Source: Sinorhizobium alkalisoli (GTDB taxonomy: Bacteria > Pseudomonadota > Alphaproteobacteria > Rhizobiales > Rhizobiaceae). Taken from it: a stretch of DNA of 64,000 bases. The position numbers and the translations under genes are program-made. How positions within the stretch are numbered: the first letter of the stretch is position 1; each line of letters opens with the position of its first letter. The notes below the pieces were generated by a model that saw only the letters and a list, made by a program, of their open reading frames with translations, did no database searches and was not told the origin of the DNA. The stretch is from positions 3,420,001 through 3,484,000 of the forward strand of contig NZ_CP034909.1 of NCBI RefSeq assembly GCF_008932245.1, given 5' to 3'. Positions 18,290 to 27,671 of the stretch are shown piece after piece.

Positions 18290-19510
18290 ATGGACATCGC
18301 AATGCATATCGACAGACCGACACTGGCCGCGCTGCTGGCAAGCGTGATTTTTCTCGCCGGATGCCAGCAGAGCGAAGAACAGCAGGCGGCGGCCCCGGCC
18401 TTTCCTCCGGCCCAGGTCGCCGTCTTCACGACGGCTGCCGAACCGCTGCCGATCACCAACGAGTTGCCGGGGCGCATCACGCCGACGCGTATTGCTGAAG
18501 TGCGACCGCGGGTATCCGGCATTATCGTCGAGCGAGTGTTCCAGCAGGGCTCCATGGTGAAGGAGGGCGACGTACTGTACCGGATCGATCCTGCCCCCTT
18601 CCAGGTCAGGGTAGACAGTGCCCAGGCGACGCTGAAGCGTGCCGTGGCCGTGCGCGACCAGGCCAGGCAGACGGCCGAGCGGCAGTCGCGGCTGAAGGAG
18701 GCGCAGGTGGCGGCGGTTCAGCAATATGACGACGCGGTCGCCGCACTCGCCCAGGCCGAGGCCGATGTCGGCATAGCCGAAGCGGGATTGGCGGAAGCGA
18801 AGCTCAACCTCGAATATGCCAATGTCACGGCGCCGATCAGCGGCCGCATCGGGCGGGCGCTGATTACCGAGGGTGCGCTCGTCAGCGCCAACGGCTCGGA
18901 CAACCTCGCGACGATTCAGCAGCTCGACCCGATCTATGCGGACTTCACGCAATCGGCGACGGATCTCATCCGTCTGCGCAAGGCGCTGGAGGACGGGCAA
19001 CTGATCAGCGCCGATCACGAGGCGCCGGTGCAATTGATCCTCGACGACGGAACCCGTTACGCCCACGAGGGCCGACTGCTGTTCTCCGAAGCGGCCGTCG
19101 ATGCGACGACGGGCCAGGTGACGCTGCGCGGCGAGTTCCCAAATCCGGATGGCGACCTGCTTCCGGGCATGTACGTGCGGGTCGAGATCGAGCAGGGGCT
19201 CGAGAAGAACGCCATTACTGTTCCGCAACAGGCGGTGCAGCGCAACAATGCCGGCCAGTCGCAGGTTTATGTCGTGACGCCTGAGAAGAAGGTCGAGTTC
19301 CGCAACGTCACGCTCGGGCGGACTGTCGGCAGCCGCTGGCAGGTGACCTCCGGTCTCGGGGCCGGCGAAAAGGTCATGGTCGAGGGCTTCCAGAAGGTCG
19401 GTCCCGGCGCGCCGGTCGAGCCCTCCGCATGGGACCCGAATGCAAAGCCCGAGACGGCGCAGGCCGCCTCGGCCGAGGCCGGCGAAAACTCCGCCACCGC
19501 ACTGAAGTGA
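18290..19510 (+). CDS. smeA: RND efflux pump periplasmic adaptor (AcrA/SmeA type)
   Basis: The 406-residue lipoprotein has a signal peptide with lipobox LAGC near residue 25-28, then the membrane-fusion layout: beta-barrel, lipoyl halves around a coiled-coil hairpin (AQATLKRAVAVRDQARQTAE region) and a membrane-proximal domain. It links the inner-membrane pump to an outer-membrane channel, whose gene is not nearby. The ATG at 18290 is preferred; an earlier ATG at 18188 lies inside the operator, and 18302 is another option. It lies 10 bases before smeB. The gene order and regulator match SmeAB-SmeR of S. meliloti as remembered. Confidence 0.9.
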   Translation: MDIAMHIDRPTLAALLASVIFLAGCQQSEEQQAAAPAFPPAQVAVFTTAAEPLPITNELPGRITPTRIAEVRPRVSGIIVERVFQQGSMVKEGDVLYRIDPAPFQVRVDSAQATLKRAVAVRDQARQTAERQSRLKEAQVAAVQQYDDAVAALAQAEADVGIAEAGLAEAKLNLEYANVTAPISGRIGRALITEGALVSANGSDNLATIQQLDPIYADFTQSATDLIRLRKALEDGQLISADHEAPVQLILDDGTRYAHEGRLLFSEAAVDATTGQVTLRGEFPNPDGDLLPGMYVRVEIEQGLEKNAITVPQQAVQRNNAGQSQVYVVTPEKKVEFRNVTLGRTVGSRWQVTSGLGAGEKVMVEGFQKVGPGAPVEPSAWDPNAKPETAQAASAEAGENSATALK

Positions 19511-19520
19511 GATCTCGCCA

Positions 19521-22500
19521 ATGCCCAGTTTCTTCATCGACAGGCCGATCTTCGCCTGGGTGGTGGCGATCTTCATCATGGTCGCCGGCATCATCGCGAT
19601 CCCGCTCTTGCCGGTATCGCAATATCCGGACGTCGCCCCGCCGCAGATTTCGATAAACGCGACCTATCCCGGCGCCTCGTCGCAGGACACCTATCAGAGC
19701 GTCACGCGGCTCATCGAGAACGAGTTGAACGGCGTCGAAGGGCTGATGTATTTCGAATCGACATCGAGTGCTTCCGGCTCGGTCGAGATCAACGCCACAT
19801 TTGCCCCCGGAACCGACCCCAGCCAGGCCTCGGTCGATATCCAGAACCGTGTGCAGCGTGTCGAGCCGCGCTTGCCCGATTCGGTCCGGCAGCAGGGCGT
19901 GCAGGTGGACGAAGCCGGCTCCGGCTTCCTTTTGATCGTTTCGCTCACCTCGACCGACGGTTCCATGGACGCGATCGGCCTCGGCGACTATCTGAGCCGC
20001 AACGTGCTGAATGAGATCCAGCGCGTGCCGGGCGTCGGCCGGGCCCAGCTCTTCGCGACCGAACGCTCGATGCGCATCTGGCTCGATCCGGACAGGATGC
20101 TCGGACTCAACCTGACCGCCGCCGATGTTACCGCCGCGATCCAGGCGCAGAACGCCCAGATAGCCTCGGGCTCGATCGGCGCCCAGCCGAACCCGATCAC
20201 CCAGCAGATCAGCGCCCCGGTGGTGATCAAGGGACAGCTTTCAACACCTGAGGAATTCGGCGCCATCGTGCTGAGGGCAAATGCCGACGGCTCGGCCGTG
20301 CGCCTGCGCGACGTCGCCCGGGTCGAGATCGGCGGCGAGAGCTATTCTTTCTCGACTCGTCTCAACGGAAAACCCTCCGCCGCGATCGCCGTGCAGCTCT
20401 CACCCGGTGGCAATGCGATGTCGACCTCTGCGGCGGTCAAGGCGCGCATGGACGAGCTTGCGCAGTTCTTCCCGGCGGGGCTCGAATATTCCATTCCCTA
20501 CGACACCTCGCCCTTCGTGAAGGTTTCGATCGAGAAGGTGGTGGAGACGCTCGTCGAAGCCGTCGCGCTCGTCTTCCTGGTAATGCTCCTCTTCCTGCAG
20601 AACATCCGCTACACCATCATCCCGACGCTGGTCGTGCCGGTCGCCCTTCTCGGCACCTGCGCGGTGATGCTGGCGATGGGCTTTTCCATCAACGTGCTGA
20701 CGATGTTCGGCATGGTGCTGGCGATTGGCATCCTCGTCGACGATGCGATCATCGTCGTCGAGAATGTCGAGCGCATCATGTCGGAAGAGGGGCTGACGCC
20801 GAAGGAGGCGACCCGCAAGGCGATGAAGCAGATCACCGGCGCCGTCATCGGCATCACGCTGGTGCTCGCCTCGGTCTTCATTCCGATGGCCTTCTTCCCG
20901 GGGGCAGTCGGTGTCATCTATCGCCAGTTCAGCCTGACCATGGTGGTCTCGATCCTGTTCTCGGCGCTGCTCGCGCTGTCGCTGACGCCGGCGCTCTGCG
21001 CAAGCTTCCTGAAACAGGTGCCGAAGGGTCATCATCACGCCAAACGCGGCTTTTTCGGCTGGTTCAACCGCGGCTTCGACCGGACCTCTCGCGGCTATAC
21101 GCGCGTCGTTGGCGGCCTCGTCGCCCGCACCGGCCGCCTGATGCTCGTCTATCTGGCCCTGCTTGCGGGCCTCGGCTGGGCCTTCCTCCAATTGCCCTCC
21201 TCCTTCTTGCCGGACGAGGACCAGGGCTATGTCATCGTCATGATGCAACTGCCCTCGGAAGCGACGGGCAACCGTACGACCGAGGTGATCGAACAGGCGG
21301 AGCAGATCTTCGGCCAGGAGCCGGCGGTCAATCGAATCGTTGCCATCAATGGCTTCTCCTTCTTCGGCACCGGCCAGAATGCGGGGCTTGCCTTCGTGAC
21401 GCTGAAGGACTGGAGCGCGCGCGACGCCGACAATTCGGCCCAGGCGATCGCCGGCCGCGCGACAATGGCGATGAGCCGGATCAAGGACGCGATCAGCTTC
21501 GCGCTGTCGCCGCCGGCGATCCAGGGCCTCGGCACCACCGGCGGCTTCTCCTTCCGCCTGCAGGATCGCGGCGGTCTTGGCGAAACGGCGCTTGCGGAAG
21601 CGCGCGACCAGCTTCTCGGGCTTGCCGCACAGAGCAAGGTCGTGACCGGCGTTCGCTTCGAGGGCATGCCCGATGCCGCGCAGGTCAGCGTCACCATCGA
21701 CCGCGAGAAGGCCAACACCTTCGGGGTGACCTTTGCCGACATCAACTCGACGATCTCGACCAATCTCGGCTCGTCCTATGTCAACGACTTCCCGAATGCC
21801 GGCCGCATGCAGCGCGTGACGGTGCAGGCGGACGAGATGAAGCGCATGCAGACGGCGGACCTCCTCAACCTCAATGTCCGCAATACGAACGGCGGCATGG
21901 TCCCGCTCTCCGCTTTTGCAACGGTCGAGTGGATCAAGGCACCGACGCAGACCGTCGGCTATAACGGCTATCCCGCCGTCCGCATCAGCGGCAATGCGGC
22001 GCCCGGCTACTCCTCCGGCGATGCCATCGCCGAAATGGAACGCTTGGCCGGCGAGTTGCCGGCGGGTTTTGGTTATGAATGGACTGGGCAATCGCTGCAG
22101 GAAATACAGTCGGGCACCCAGGCGCCGCTGCTGATCGCGCTCTCCTGTCTGCTCGTCTTCCTTTGCCTGGCGGCACTCTACGAAAGCTGGTCGATCCCCG
22201 TCTCGGTGATCATGGTCGTGCCGCTCGGCGTAATCGGTGCGGTGCTGGCGGTGACGATGCGCGACATGCCGAACGACGTCTATTTCAAGGTCGGCCTGAT
22301 TGCGATCATCGGGCTCTCGGCGAAGAACGCCATCCTGATTATCGAGTTCGCAAAGGAACTCAGGGATCAGGGCAGGTCGCTGATCGACGCCACCATGGAG
22401 GCGGTGCACCTGCGCTTCCGCCCCATCCTGATGACCTCGCTCGCCTTCACGCTCGGCGTGGTTCCGCTGGCGGTCGCGACGGGCGCAAGCTCTGCCAGCC

Positions 22501-22661
22501 AGCGCGCCATCGGCACCGGCGTCATGGGGGGCATGATTTCGGCGACGGTGCTGGCGATCTTCTTCGTTCCCGTCTTCTTCGTGTTCATCATGAAGATTTT
22601 CGCACGCAGGAAAGCCGCGGACGCGGCGCCTGAGACCGGCTCCGCAAGCCCCGCCGAATAG
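19521..22661 (+). CDS. smeB: RND multidrug efflux transporter (AcrB/SmeB type)
   Basis: The 1046-residue inner-membrane protein is a full-length HAE1-family RND pump that uses the proton gradient to expel drugs and plant antimicrobials. It starts with the typical PSFFIDRPIFAWV, has large periplasmic loops after TM1 and TM7, and the paired Asp of TM4 in GILVDDAIIVVENVERIM that relay protons. TM10 carries the expected GLSAKNAILIIEFA with the conserved Lys. It is translated from the same message as smeA. Confidence 0.95.
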   Translation: MPSFFIDRPIFAWVVAIFIMVAGIIAIPLLPVSQYPDVAPPQISINATYPGASSQDTYQSVTRLIENELNGVEGLMYFESTSSASGSVEINATFAPGTDPSQASVDIQNRVQRVEPRLPDSVRQQGVQVDEAGSGFLLIVSLTSTDGSMDAIGLGDYLSRNVLNEIQRVPGVGRAQLFATERSMRIWLDPDRMLGLNLTAADVTAAIQAQNAQIASGSIGAQPNPITQQISAPVVIKGQLSTPEEFGAIVLRANADGSAVRLRDVARVEIGGESYSFSTRLNGKPSAAIAVQLSPGGNAMSTSAAVKARMDELAQFFPAGLEYSIPYDTSPFVKVSIEKVVETLVEAVALVFLVMLLFLQNIRYTIIPTLVVPVALLGTCAVMLAMGFSINVLTMFGMVLAIGILVDDAIIVVENVERIMSEEGLTPKEATRKAMKQITGAVIGITLVLASVFIPMAFFPGAVGVIYRQFSLTMVVSILFSALLALSLTPALCASFLKQVPKGHHHAKRGFFGWFNRGFDRTSRGYTRVVGGLVARTGRLMLVYLALLAGLGWAFLQLPSSFLPDEDQGYVIVMMQLPSEATGNRTTEVIEQAEQIFGQEPAVNRIVAINGFSFFGTGQNAGLAFVTLKDWSARDADNSAQAIAGRATMAMSRIKDAISFALSPPAIQGLGTTGGFSFRLQDRGGLGETALAEARDQLLGLAAQSKVVTGVRFEGMPDAAQVSVTIDREKANTFGVTFADINSTISTNLGSSYVNDFPNAGRMQRVTVQADEMKRMQTADLLNLNVRNTNGGMVPLSAFATVEWIKAPTQTVGYNGYPAVRISGNAAPGYSSGDAIAEMERLAGELPAGFGYEWTGQSLQEIQSGTQAPLLIALSCLLVFLCLAALYESWSIPVSVIMVVPLGVIGAVLAVTMRDMPNDVYFKVGLIAIIGLSAKNAILIIEFAKELRDQGRSLIDATMEAVHLRFRPILMTSLAFTLGVVPLAVATGASSASQRAIGTGVMGGMISATVLAIFFVPVFFVFIMKIFARRKAADAAPETGSASPAE

Positions 22662-22762
22662 GGCATGTTCGCGGCCCGTCCTCAACGGCGGGCCGCTTTA
22701 CCGCGCCGCGCCCCCTCATTGGACGTGCGGCACTACGGCGCCGCGCGGCGCTGTATGAAAAC

Positions 22763-22815
22763 TGCAGGTCTTTGTCCTTGAAGCGAGCGGCATTTGAGGA
22801 GAGATGCAGTCAAGG
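22763..22815. repeat. Decayed palindromic repeat before smeR
   Basis: CTGCAGGTCTTTGTCCTTGA ... TTTGAGGAGAGATGCAG is a degenerate version of the hairpin at 55807-55854 (CTGCATGTCTTTGTTCTTAA ... TTAAGGAGACATGCAG). It lies in the smeB-smeR gap, ends just before the smeR Shine-Dalgarno and would form a stem-loop in that message. Confidence 0.6.
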
Positions 22816-22823
22816 AGACTGCC

Positions 22824-23483
22824 ATGCGCCGAACCAAGGCCGATGCCGATGCGACCCGGAAGAAGATCCTGAACGCCGCCGAGCGCATGTTTTACGAAAA
22901 AGGCGTCTCCAATACGACACTCGAGCAAGTGGCGAGTGAAGCGGGGGTCACGCGCGGCGCCGTCTACTGGCATTTCGCCAACAAGACGGATCTTTTCCTG
23001 GCGCTCTACGAAGCGGTGCCGCTGCCCCATGAGGACATGATCGTGCGCGACATCGAGGCCGAAGCGTTCGACACGCTGGCCATCGTCGAAAGGGCCACCG
23101 GTGATTGGCTCGAGACGCTCGCCAGGGACGAGCAGCGACAGCGCATCCTTTCGATCATGCTCCGCTGCGACTACGACCGCGCCATGTCGGCCGTGCTGGC
23201 AAAGCAAAGGGAAATCGACGAGCGGCACAATACCATGCTCGAACTCGCCTTCTCTCGCGCGCAGGAGAGAGGGCAGTTGCAAGAGCGCTGGACGCCCGCC
23301 TCTGGCGTCCGCGTTCTGCACTGGATGATGATGGGGCTGTGCACCGACTGGCTGCTCTTCGGCCGTAGCTTCGACCTCGTGGCAGAGGGGCGCGAGGCGC
23401 TTCGGCGCCTCTTTTCAGGTTTCAGGTGCGAGGGGACGAGCCGATCGGCATTCTCGGCCGAGCGTGTTGAGGATCCGCGATAG
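22824..23483 (+). CDS. smeR: TetR-family repressor of the efflux pump
   Basis: The 219-residue regulator has an N-terminal TetR helix-turn-helix (TLEQVASEAGVTRGAVYWHFANKTDLF, given here in part: residues about 30-55) and the C-terminal AcrR-like ligand domain. Ligand binding should release it from the operator before smeA. The ATG at 22824 follows AAGGAG by seven bases; a longer TTG frame from 22794 is rejected. Its place after smeB, in the same direction, is unusual for AcrR but fits SmeR. Confidence 0.88.
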   Translation: MRRTKADADATRKKILNAAERMFYEKGVSNTTLEQVASEAGVTRGAVYWHFANKTDLFLALYEAVPLPHEDMIVRDIEAEAFDTLAIVERATGDWLETLARDEQRQRILSIMLRCDYDRAMSAVLAKQREIDERHNTMLELAFSRAQERGQLQERWTPASGVRVLHWMMMGLCTDWLLFGRSFDLVAEGREALRRLFSGFRCEGTSRSAFSAERVEDPR

Positions 23484-23527
23484 CCGCTTACGCGTGTGCG
23501 AGCCTTCGACCTCCTGCCTTCAAAAAC

Positions 23528-23914
23528 TTATGCCGCTAGAACTCTGACAGCCGCACTGACGATGTCGTCCTGGGTTGCCGGTTTGTCGATCAGCACGGCG
23601 TCACCCCACTTCCTTTGCATCTCGGCGGTCAATTTTTGCCCGCTATAGAACAGGAACGGGATGCCTCGGTCGGCGAGCAGGTCACTCACCGCCTCCGTCG
23701 TCGCCGTTCCTAGCCGGATATCAAGAATCGCTATAGAAACCGGCTCGCTCCCAGCTGCCTGCAAAGCCTCTGGAAGCGTCATGAACGGCCCGATGATCTC
23801 GGCCCCGGCGTCGCGAAACGCCGCTTCGAGGTCGAGAGCGATGAGAATCTCGTCCTCGGCAATCAGGATCCTGATGCCTTGTAGCGGGCGATGCTCGTCA
23901 ATCTTCCGCTCCAT
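23528..23914 (-). CDS. Single-domain response regulator
   Basis: The 128-residue protein is a bare receiver domain: acidic pair E20-D21, phosphoacceptor D65 in ILDIRL, and the conserved Lys in LIDKPAT near residue 109. There is no output domain. It is translated from the end of the large kinase gene with a 17-base overlap, so it is most likely the partner of that HWE kinase and may act as a phosphate sink or, as in the general stress response of alphaproteobacteria, as a link to other regulators. Confidence 0.9.
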   Translation of the reverse strand: MERKIDEHRPLQGIRILIAEDEILIALDLEAAFRDAGAEIIGPFMTLPEALQAAGSEPVSIAILDIRLGTATTEAVSDLLADRGIPFLFYSGQKLTAEMQRKWGDAVLIDKPATQDDIVSAAVRVLAA

Positions 23915-26900
23915 TGTTCTGGGTCTCCGGAAGCTCGATGTCGATCGTGCAGACCATCCCGCCCGGCCGAAAATCTCGGTGGACCGTCGTTCCCGGCAAA
24001 CTCTTCTCGATCAGAACCCCGCCAAAACCAGCATGGTCCGGCGGCTTCACCGGCGGCCCGCCACGTTCCTCCCAAGTAACCGCCACACGTCGCCCGTTGT
24101 TCCGAAGTTTCCAGGTGAGAATCACCTGGCCGTCCTCCGTCGCGAAGGCTCCGTATTTTGCCGCATTGGTGGCAAGCTCGTGGAGCACGAGCCCGAAGGG
24201 CGTCGCGATGTCGGGCGGCAGCACGACGCTTTCTCCCTCGACCCGCAGCTTCTGCCGGTCGCTGCCCCCATAGGCCTGAAGCTGGCTCAGCGCCAGCTCG
24301 CCGAGCTCCGCGCCCCTCCAGTCGGAGGCGACGAGAAGCTTGTGCGCTGCGGCCAGCGCGGAAAGGCGCCCTTCGAATCGCTCGACGAAGTCTTCGCTTG
24401 AATCGGCGCTTCTGAGCGTCTGCCGCGCGAGTGACTGGACCACAGCCAGCGTATTCTTCACCCGATGGCTCAGTTCGCTCAAGAGCAACTGCCGCCGTTG
24501 CTCCCAGCGCTTGAGCTCCGTAACGTCGCGCGTGCTTTCGAGAACGAGCCGCCGATCGCCGAGCGGGAGAAGCTCGATCTGGCTCTCCACCGTCAGCACC
24601 TGGCCATCCTTGGTGGTGTGACGCAATTCACCGCTCCAATGGCCCTTTTCCATTAGCAACTGCCGCAGGGCTTCGAAGGAGGAACCGGGGACGACGGTCT
24701 TGAGCAGCTCTTCCTTCTGCTTCCCGAGCGCCTCGTCGCGCGAATAGCCGTAAAGCTCCTCGCTACCGCGGTTCCACTGTTTGATGCCGTCGTCGAAATC
24801 CCAAACGAAAATCGGTGAACGGGAAAGCTCGACGAGCCGCATTTCCTGCTCGAGGCGCTGCTTGCTTTCGCGTGCATTCTCCTCGGCGCGGCGGCGCTCG
24901 GTGATATCGACGAAAGTCGCCACGACGCCGTCGATCTTGTCGTCGATGGTCCGATAGGGGCGCATGCGCACGAGATACCAGCGGCCATTGCGATTCTTGA
25001 CCTCACGCTCCACCGGCGCGAGATCTTTCAGCACCGCGTGCGCGTCGTCGGCCAGGCTGGGATAGTCGAGTTGGTGGGTGAAGTCGGTGATCGAACGCCC
25101 CTCGTCGTTCTGGGTGACATTGAATATGTCCATCAGCCGCGGCGTGAAGCGTTTGATCCGCAGCGATTGGTTGACGAAGAGCGTCGCGACGTCGGTCGCC
25201 GCCATCAGGTTCTGCAGATCGCTGTGGGCACGCGAGATGCTTTCCAGCTTCAGCTTGAGCTCGTTGTTGACCGTCTGCAGTTCCTCATTAATGGATTGAA
25301 GTTCCTCCTTGCTCGTCTCGAGTTCCTCGGCCGTCGAACGATATTCCTCGTTCATCGACTGGAGCTCTTCATTGGCCGCACGCAATTCCTCGTTGGCGGC
25401 CTCGGACTCTTCCCTCGTCACCCGCAGCCGGCTCTGTGCAAGCTGCAGTTCCTCCTGCAATTGCCGGACTGCCTGGCTCGTCGCCGGGCGGTCGTCGGGT
25501 GCCTCGGGCGGCGCACCATCCGCCCCGACCATTGCCTCGCCTTCGACGAACAGGACGAGCGCATGCCGTGCCGAGTCGCCATTCTGGTTGACCGGCTTTA
25601 CCTGCAGGTAGACACGGTGCGGTTGACCGTCAAGTTGCGCAAGAATCGGCAGGGTCAGGGTGGCTTCGTTGCGCTCGAAGGCGCGATGAAGCGCGGCCCG
25701 CAAGTCGAAGCGAAATTCTTCGCGCACGAGATCCGCCGCGTCCGTGCTGACCGGTCCGCCGGAGGGCCGGAGAAAGCGCCCGGCACTTTCCGACAGATGT
25801 ATTGCTCGGTGACCCTCATCCACCAGAATACTCGGCGGAGCGATCCTCTCGAGCATCTGGCGATGCAGGGCGGCGTCGCTGACATTGCCGGCGGGCGAGG
25901 GCAGGCGGGGAACCTGCGGCGCCCGCCCCGCTGTTTGGTGCGCACCAAGCAGCACGGGCAGGGCCGGGCGTCCGGCGCCCGCAACCGAGCGGTAGATGCG
26001 TGCCTCCCGGTCAAGCATACGGAAGAGGCCGGCGGGATGATCGGCGCTTTCGGATGATCCGAGGAAGAGGAAGCCGCCGGGGTTGAGCGCGTAATGGAAC
26101 GTGTTGCAGACCTGCTGTTGCAGTTGCCGGTCCAGATAGATCAGCAAGTTGCGGCAGGAAACCATGTCGAGATGCGAGAAGGGCGGGTCTCTCAGCAGGC
26201 TGTGGCTGGCGAAGAGCACGATGTCGCGCAATTCGCGCCGCACCCGGTAGTACTCGCCCTCCCGCTGGAAGTAGCGGCGCAGCCTCTCTTCCGTGAGATC
26301 CGCTTCGATCGCCGCCGGGAAGCGCCCCTCACGCGCGATCGAGAGAGCTGACGAATCGAGATCGGAACCAAAGACCTGGATTTCCGGCGTCGCGTCTCGC
26401 CGCGCGGCTTCCTCGAGCAAGAGCATGCCGATCGTGTAGGTCTCTTCCCCCGTTGCGCAGGCAGGAACCCAGATCCTGATGCTGCTGCCGGCACTCTTTC
26501 CCTCGAACAGTTGCGGAACGACGTTTTCCGCAAGCGATTGGAAAGCGGCCGGATCGCGAAAGAAGGTGGTCACGGAAATCAGGAAATCACTAAAGAGCGC
26601 CTGGGCCTCCTCCGGGTTCTCGCGAAGATAGGTGTAGTATTCGCCGAGCGTTTCCTTTCGGGTGACTTGCGCCCGTCGACCGATGCGGCGCAGGATCGTG
26701 GCGCGCTTGTACTGGGAGAAATCATGGCCGGTCCTGACGCGCACATGGGCCAGAATGCGGCCAAACATATCCTCGTCGCCCGAATGGCCTTGGGTGGATT
26801 CGACAGTGGCTCGTGTTGCGATCAGTTCGCTGAGCCGATCGGGAACCTCGCGGATCGGCAGCACGAAGTCGGCAGCTTCCGTGGCGATGGCGTTGCGCGG

Positions 26901-27386
26901 CATCGAGGCGTATTCCGCCTCGTCCGGATCCTGAACGAGCACGATGCCGCCGGCCTCCTTGACCGCTTTTACACCGATTGCGCCATCCGACCCCGCGCCG
27001 GTGAGAACGATGGCGAAAGCGGTTCCGTCATGCTGTTCCGCGAGAGATCGGAAGAAGAGGTCGATCGGCGCCCGATGCGCTTGCGGTTCCTCAAAAGGAA
27101 GCGCGGCTATCCTGCCGTCGGCGAGTTTCAGCCGCCGATTGGGCGCGATGACATAGACGTGGTTGCTCTCAAGGCGCGCCTCGCCTTCAACCTGTTTCAC
27201 TGGCATGGGCGTGCGTAGTGCTAGAATATTGGCCAGCTCGCTCCTCGCGTCGGGATCCAGGTGGAGGATCACGACAAAGGCGGCACCCGTATCGTCGGGC
27301 ATCTGGTCGAAGAAGGTCTGGAGCGCGTGGACGCCACCTGCCGAAGCCCCGATCCCGACGATCGGCGGATTCTCTTCCTGCTCCAT
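23898..27386 (-). CDS. CheB-CheR-PAS-HWE hybrid sensor histidine kinase
   Basis: The 1162-residue protein strings together a CheB-type methylesterase domain (about 1-190, with GASAGG, LHLDPDA and LTGAGSDGA), a CheR methyltransferase (about 215-480, SAM site PACATGEETYTIG near 305), a long coiled coil rich in EEL repeats (about 640-730), two PAS domains (730-850 and 850-965) and an HWE/HisKA_2 kinase with phospho-His in LSHRVKN near 971 and an N-box HELATNAAKYG. It has no membrane segment and likely senses a cytoplasmic or light/redox cue. It shares a transcript with the downstream receiver. Such fusions are widespread in rhizobia; the target of the methyl-modifying domains is not known. Confidence 0.93.
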   Translation of the reverse strand: MEQEENPPIVGIGASAGGVHALQTFFDQMPDDTGAAFVVILHLDPDARSELANILALRTPMPVKQVEGEARLESNHVYVIAPNRRLKLADGRIAALPFEEPQAHRAPIDLFFRSLAEQHDGTAFAIVLTGAGSDGAIGVKAVKEAGGIVLVQDPDEAEYASMPRNAIATEAADFVLPIREVPDRLSELIATRATVESTQGHSGDEDMFGRILAHVRVRTGHDFSQYKRATILRRIGRRAQVTRKETLGEYYTYLRENPEEAQALFSDFLISVTTFFRDPAAFQSLAENVVPQLFEGKSAGSSIRIWVPACATGEETYTIGMLLLEEAARRDATPEIQVFGSDLDSSALSIAREGRFPAAIEADLTEERLRRYFQREGEYYRVRRELRDIVLFASHSLLRDPPFSHLDMVSCRNLLIYLDRQLQQQVCNTFHYALNPGGFLFLGSSESADHPAGLFRMLDREARIYRSVAGAGRPALPVLLGAHQTAGRAPQVPRLPSPAGNVSDAALHRQMLERIAPPSILVDEGHRAIHLSESAGRFLRPSGGPVSTDAADLVREEFRFDLRAALHRAFERNEATLTLPILAQLDGQPHRVYLQVKPVNQNGDSARHALVLFVEGEAMVGADGAPPEAPDDRPATSQAVRQLQEELQLAQSRLRVTREESEAANEELRAANEELQSMNEEYRSTAEELETSKEELQSINEELQTVNNELKLKLESISRAHSDLQNLMAATDVATLFVNQSLRIKRFTPRLMDIFNVTQNDEGRSITDFTHQLDYPSLADDAHAVLKDLAPVEREVKNRNGRWYLVRMRPYRTIDDKIDGVVATFVDITERRRAEENARESKQRLEQEMRLVELSRSPIFVWDFDDGIKQWNRGSEELYGYSRDEALGKQKEELLKTVVPGSSFEALRQLLMEKGHWSGELRHTTKDGQVLTVESQIELLPLGDRRLVLESTRDVTELKRWEQRRQLLLSELSHRVKNTLAVVQSLARQTLRSADSSEDFVERFEGRLSALAAAHKLLVASDWRGAELGELALSQLQAYGGSDRQKLRVEGESVVLPPDIATPFGLVLHELATNAAKYGAFATEDGQVILTWKLRNNGRRVAVTWEERGGPPVKPPDHAGFGGVLIEKSLPGTTVHRDFRPGGMVCTIDIELPETQNNGAED

Positions 27387-27671
27387 CCTTCACCTCCCCG
27401 GCAGCCTCGCGTCGCGATTCTCGTCGATCGCTGCTCGCGGGGCGAGATTCTCGGCAAATTGCAAAGCCGGAATAGCGGCAATTCTACACCCGGCGGACGT
27501 CTCTGGCACCACTCATATAACGGCCGATGCGTTACGGCCAACACAGACATGGGAGAATCTTCCTGACGAAGGCATCGACTTGCGCGTCCTCAGGTCGCGT
27601 GGGTTCGTATGGGAATTTTGCCATCGAACTTATGGGCCAACTGCGCGTTGTGGGTGAAATGGAGCAATGTC

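Noticed and set aside
20400..22685. Open frame of 761 codons on the minus strand over the RND pump gene
   Set aside because: Antisense shadow of smeB with His/Asp/Arg-rich nonsense composition and no recognisable domain.
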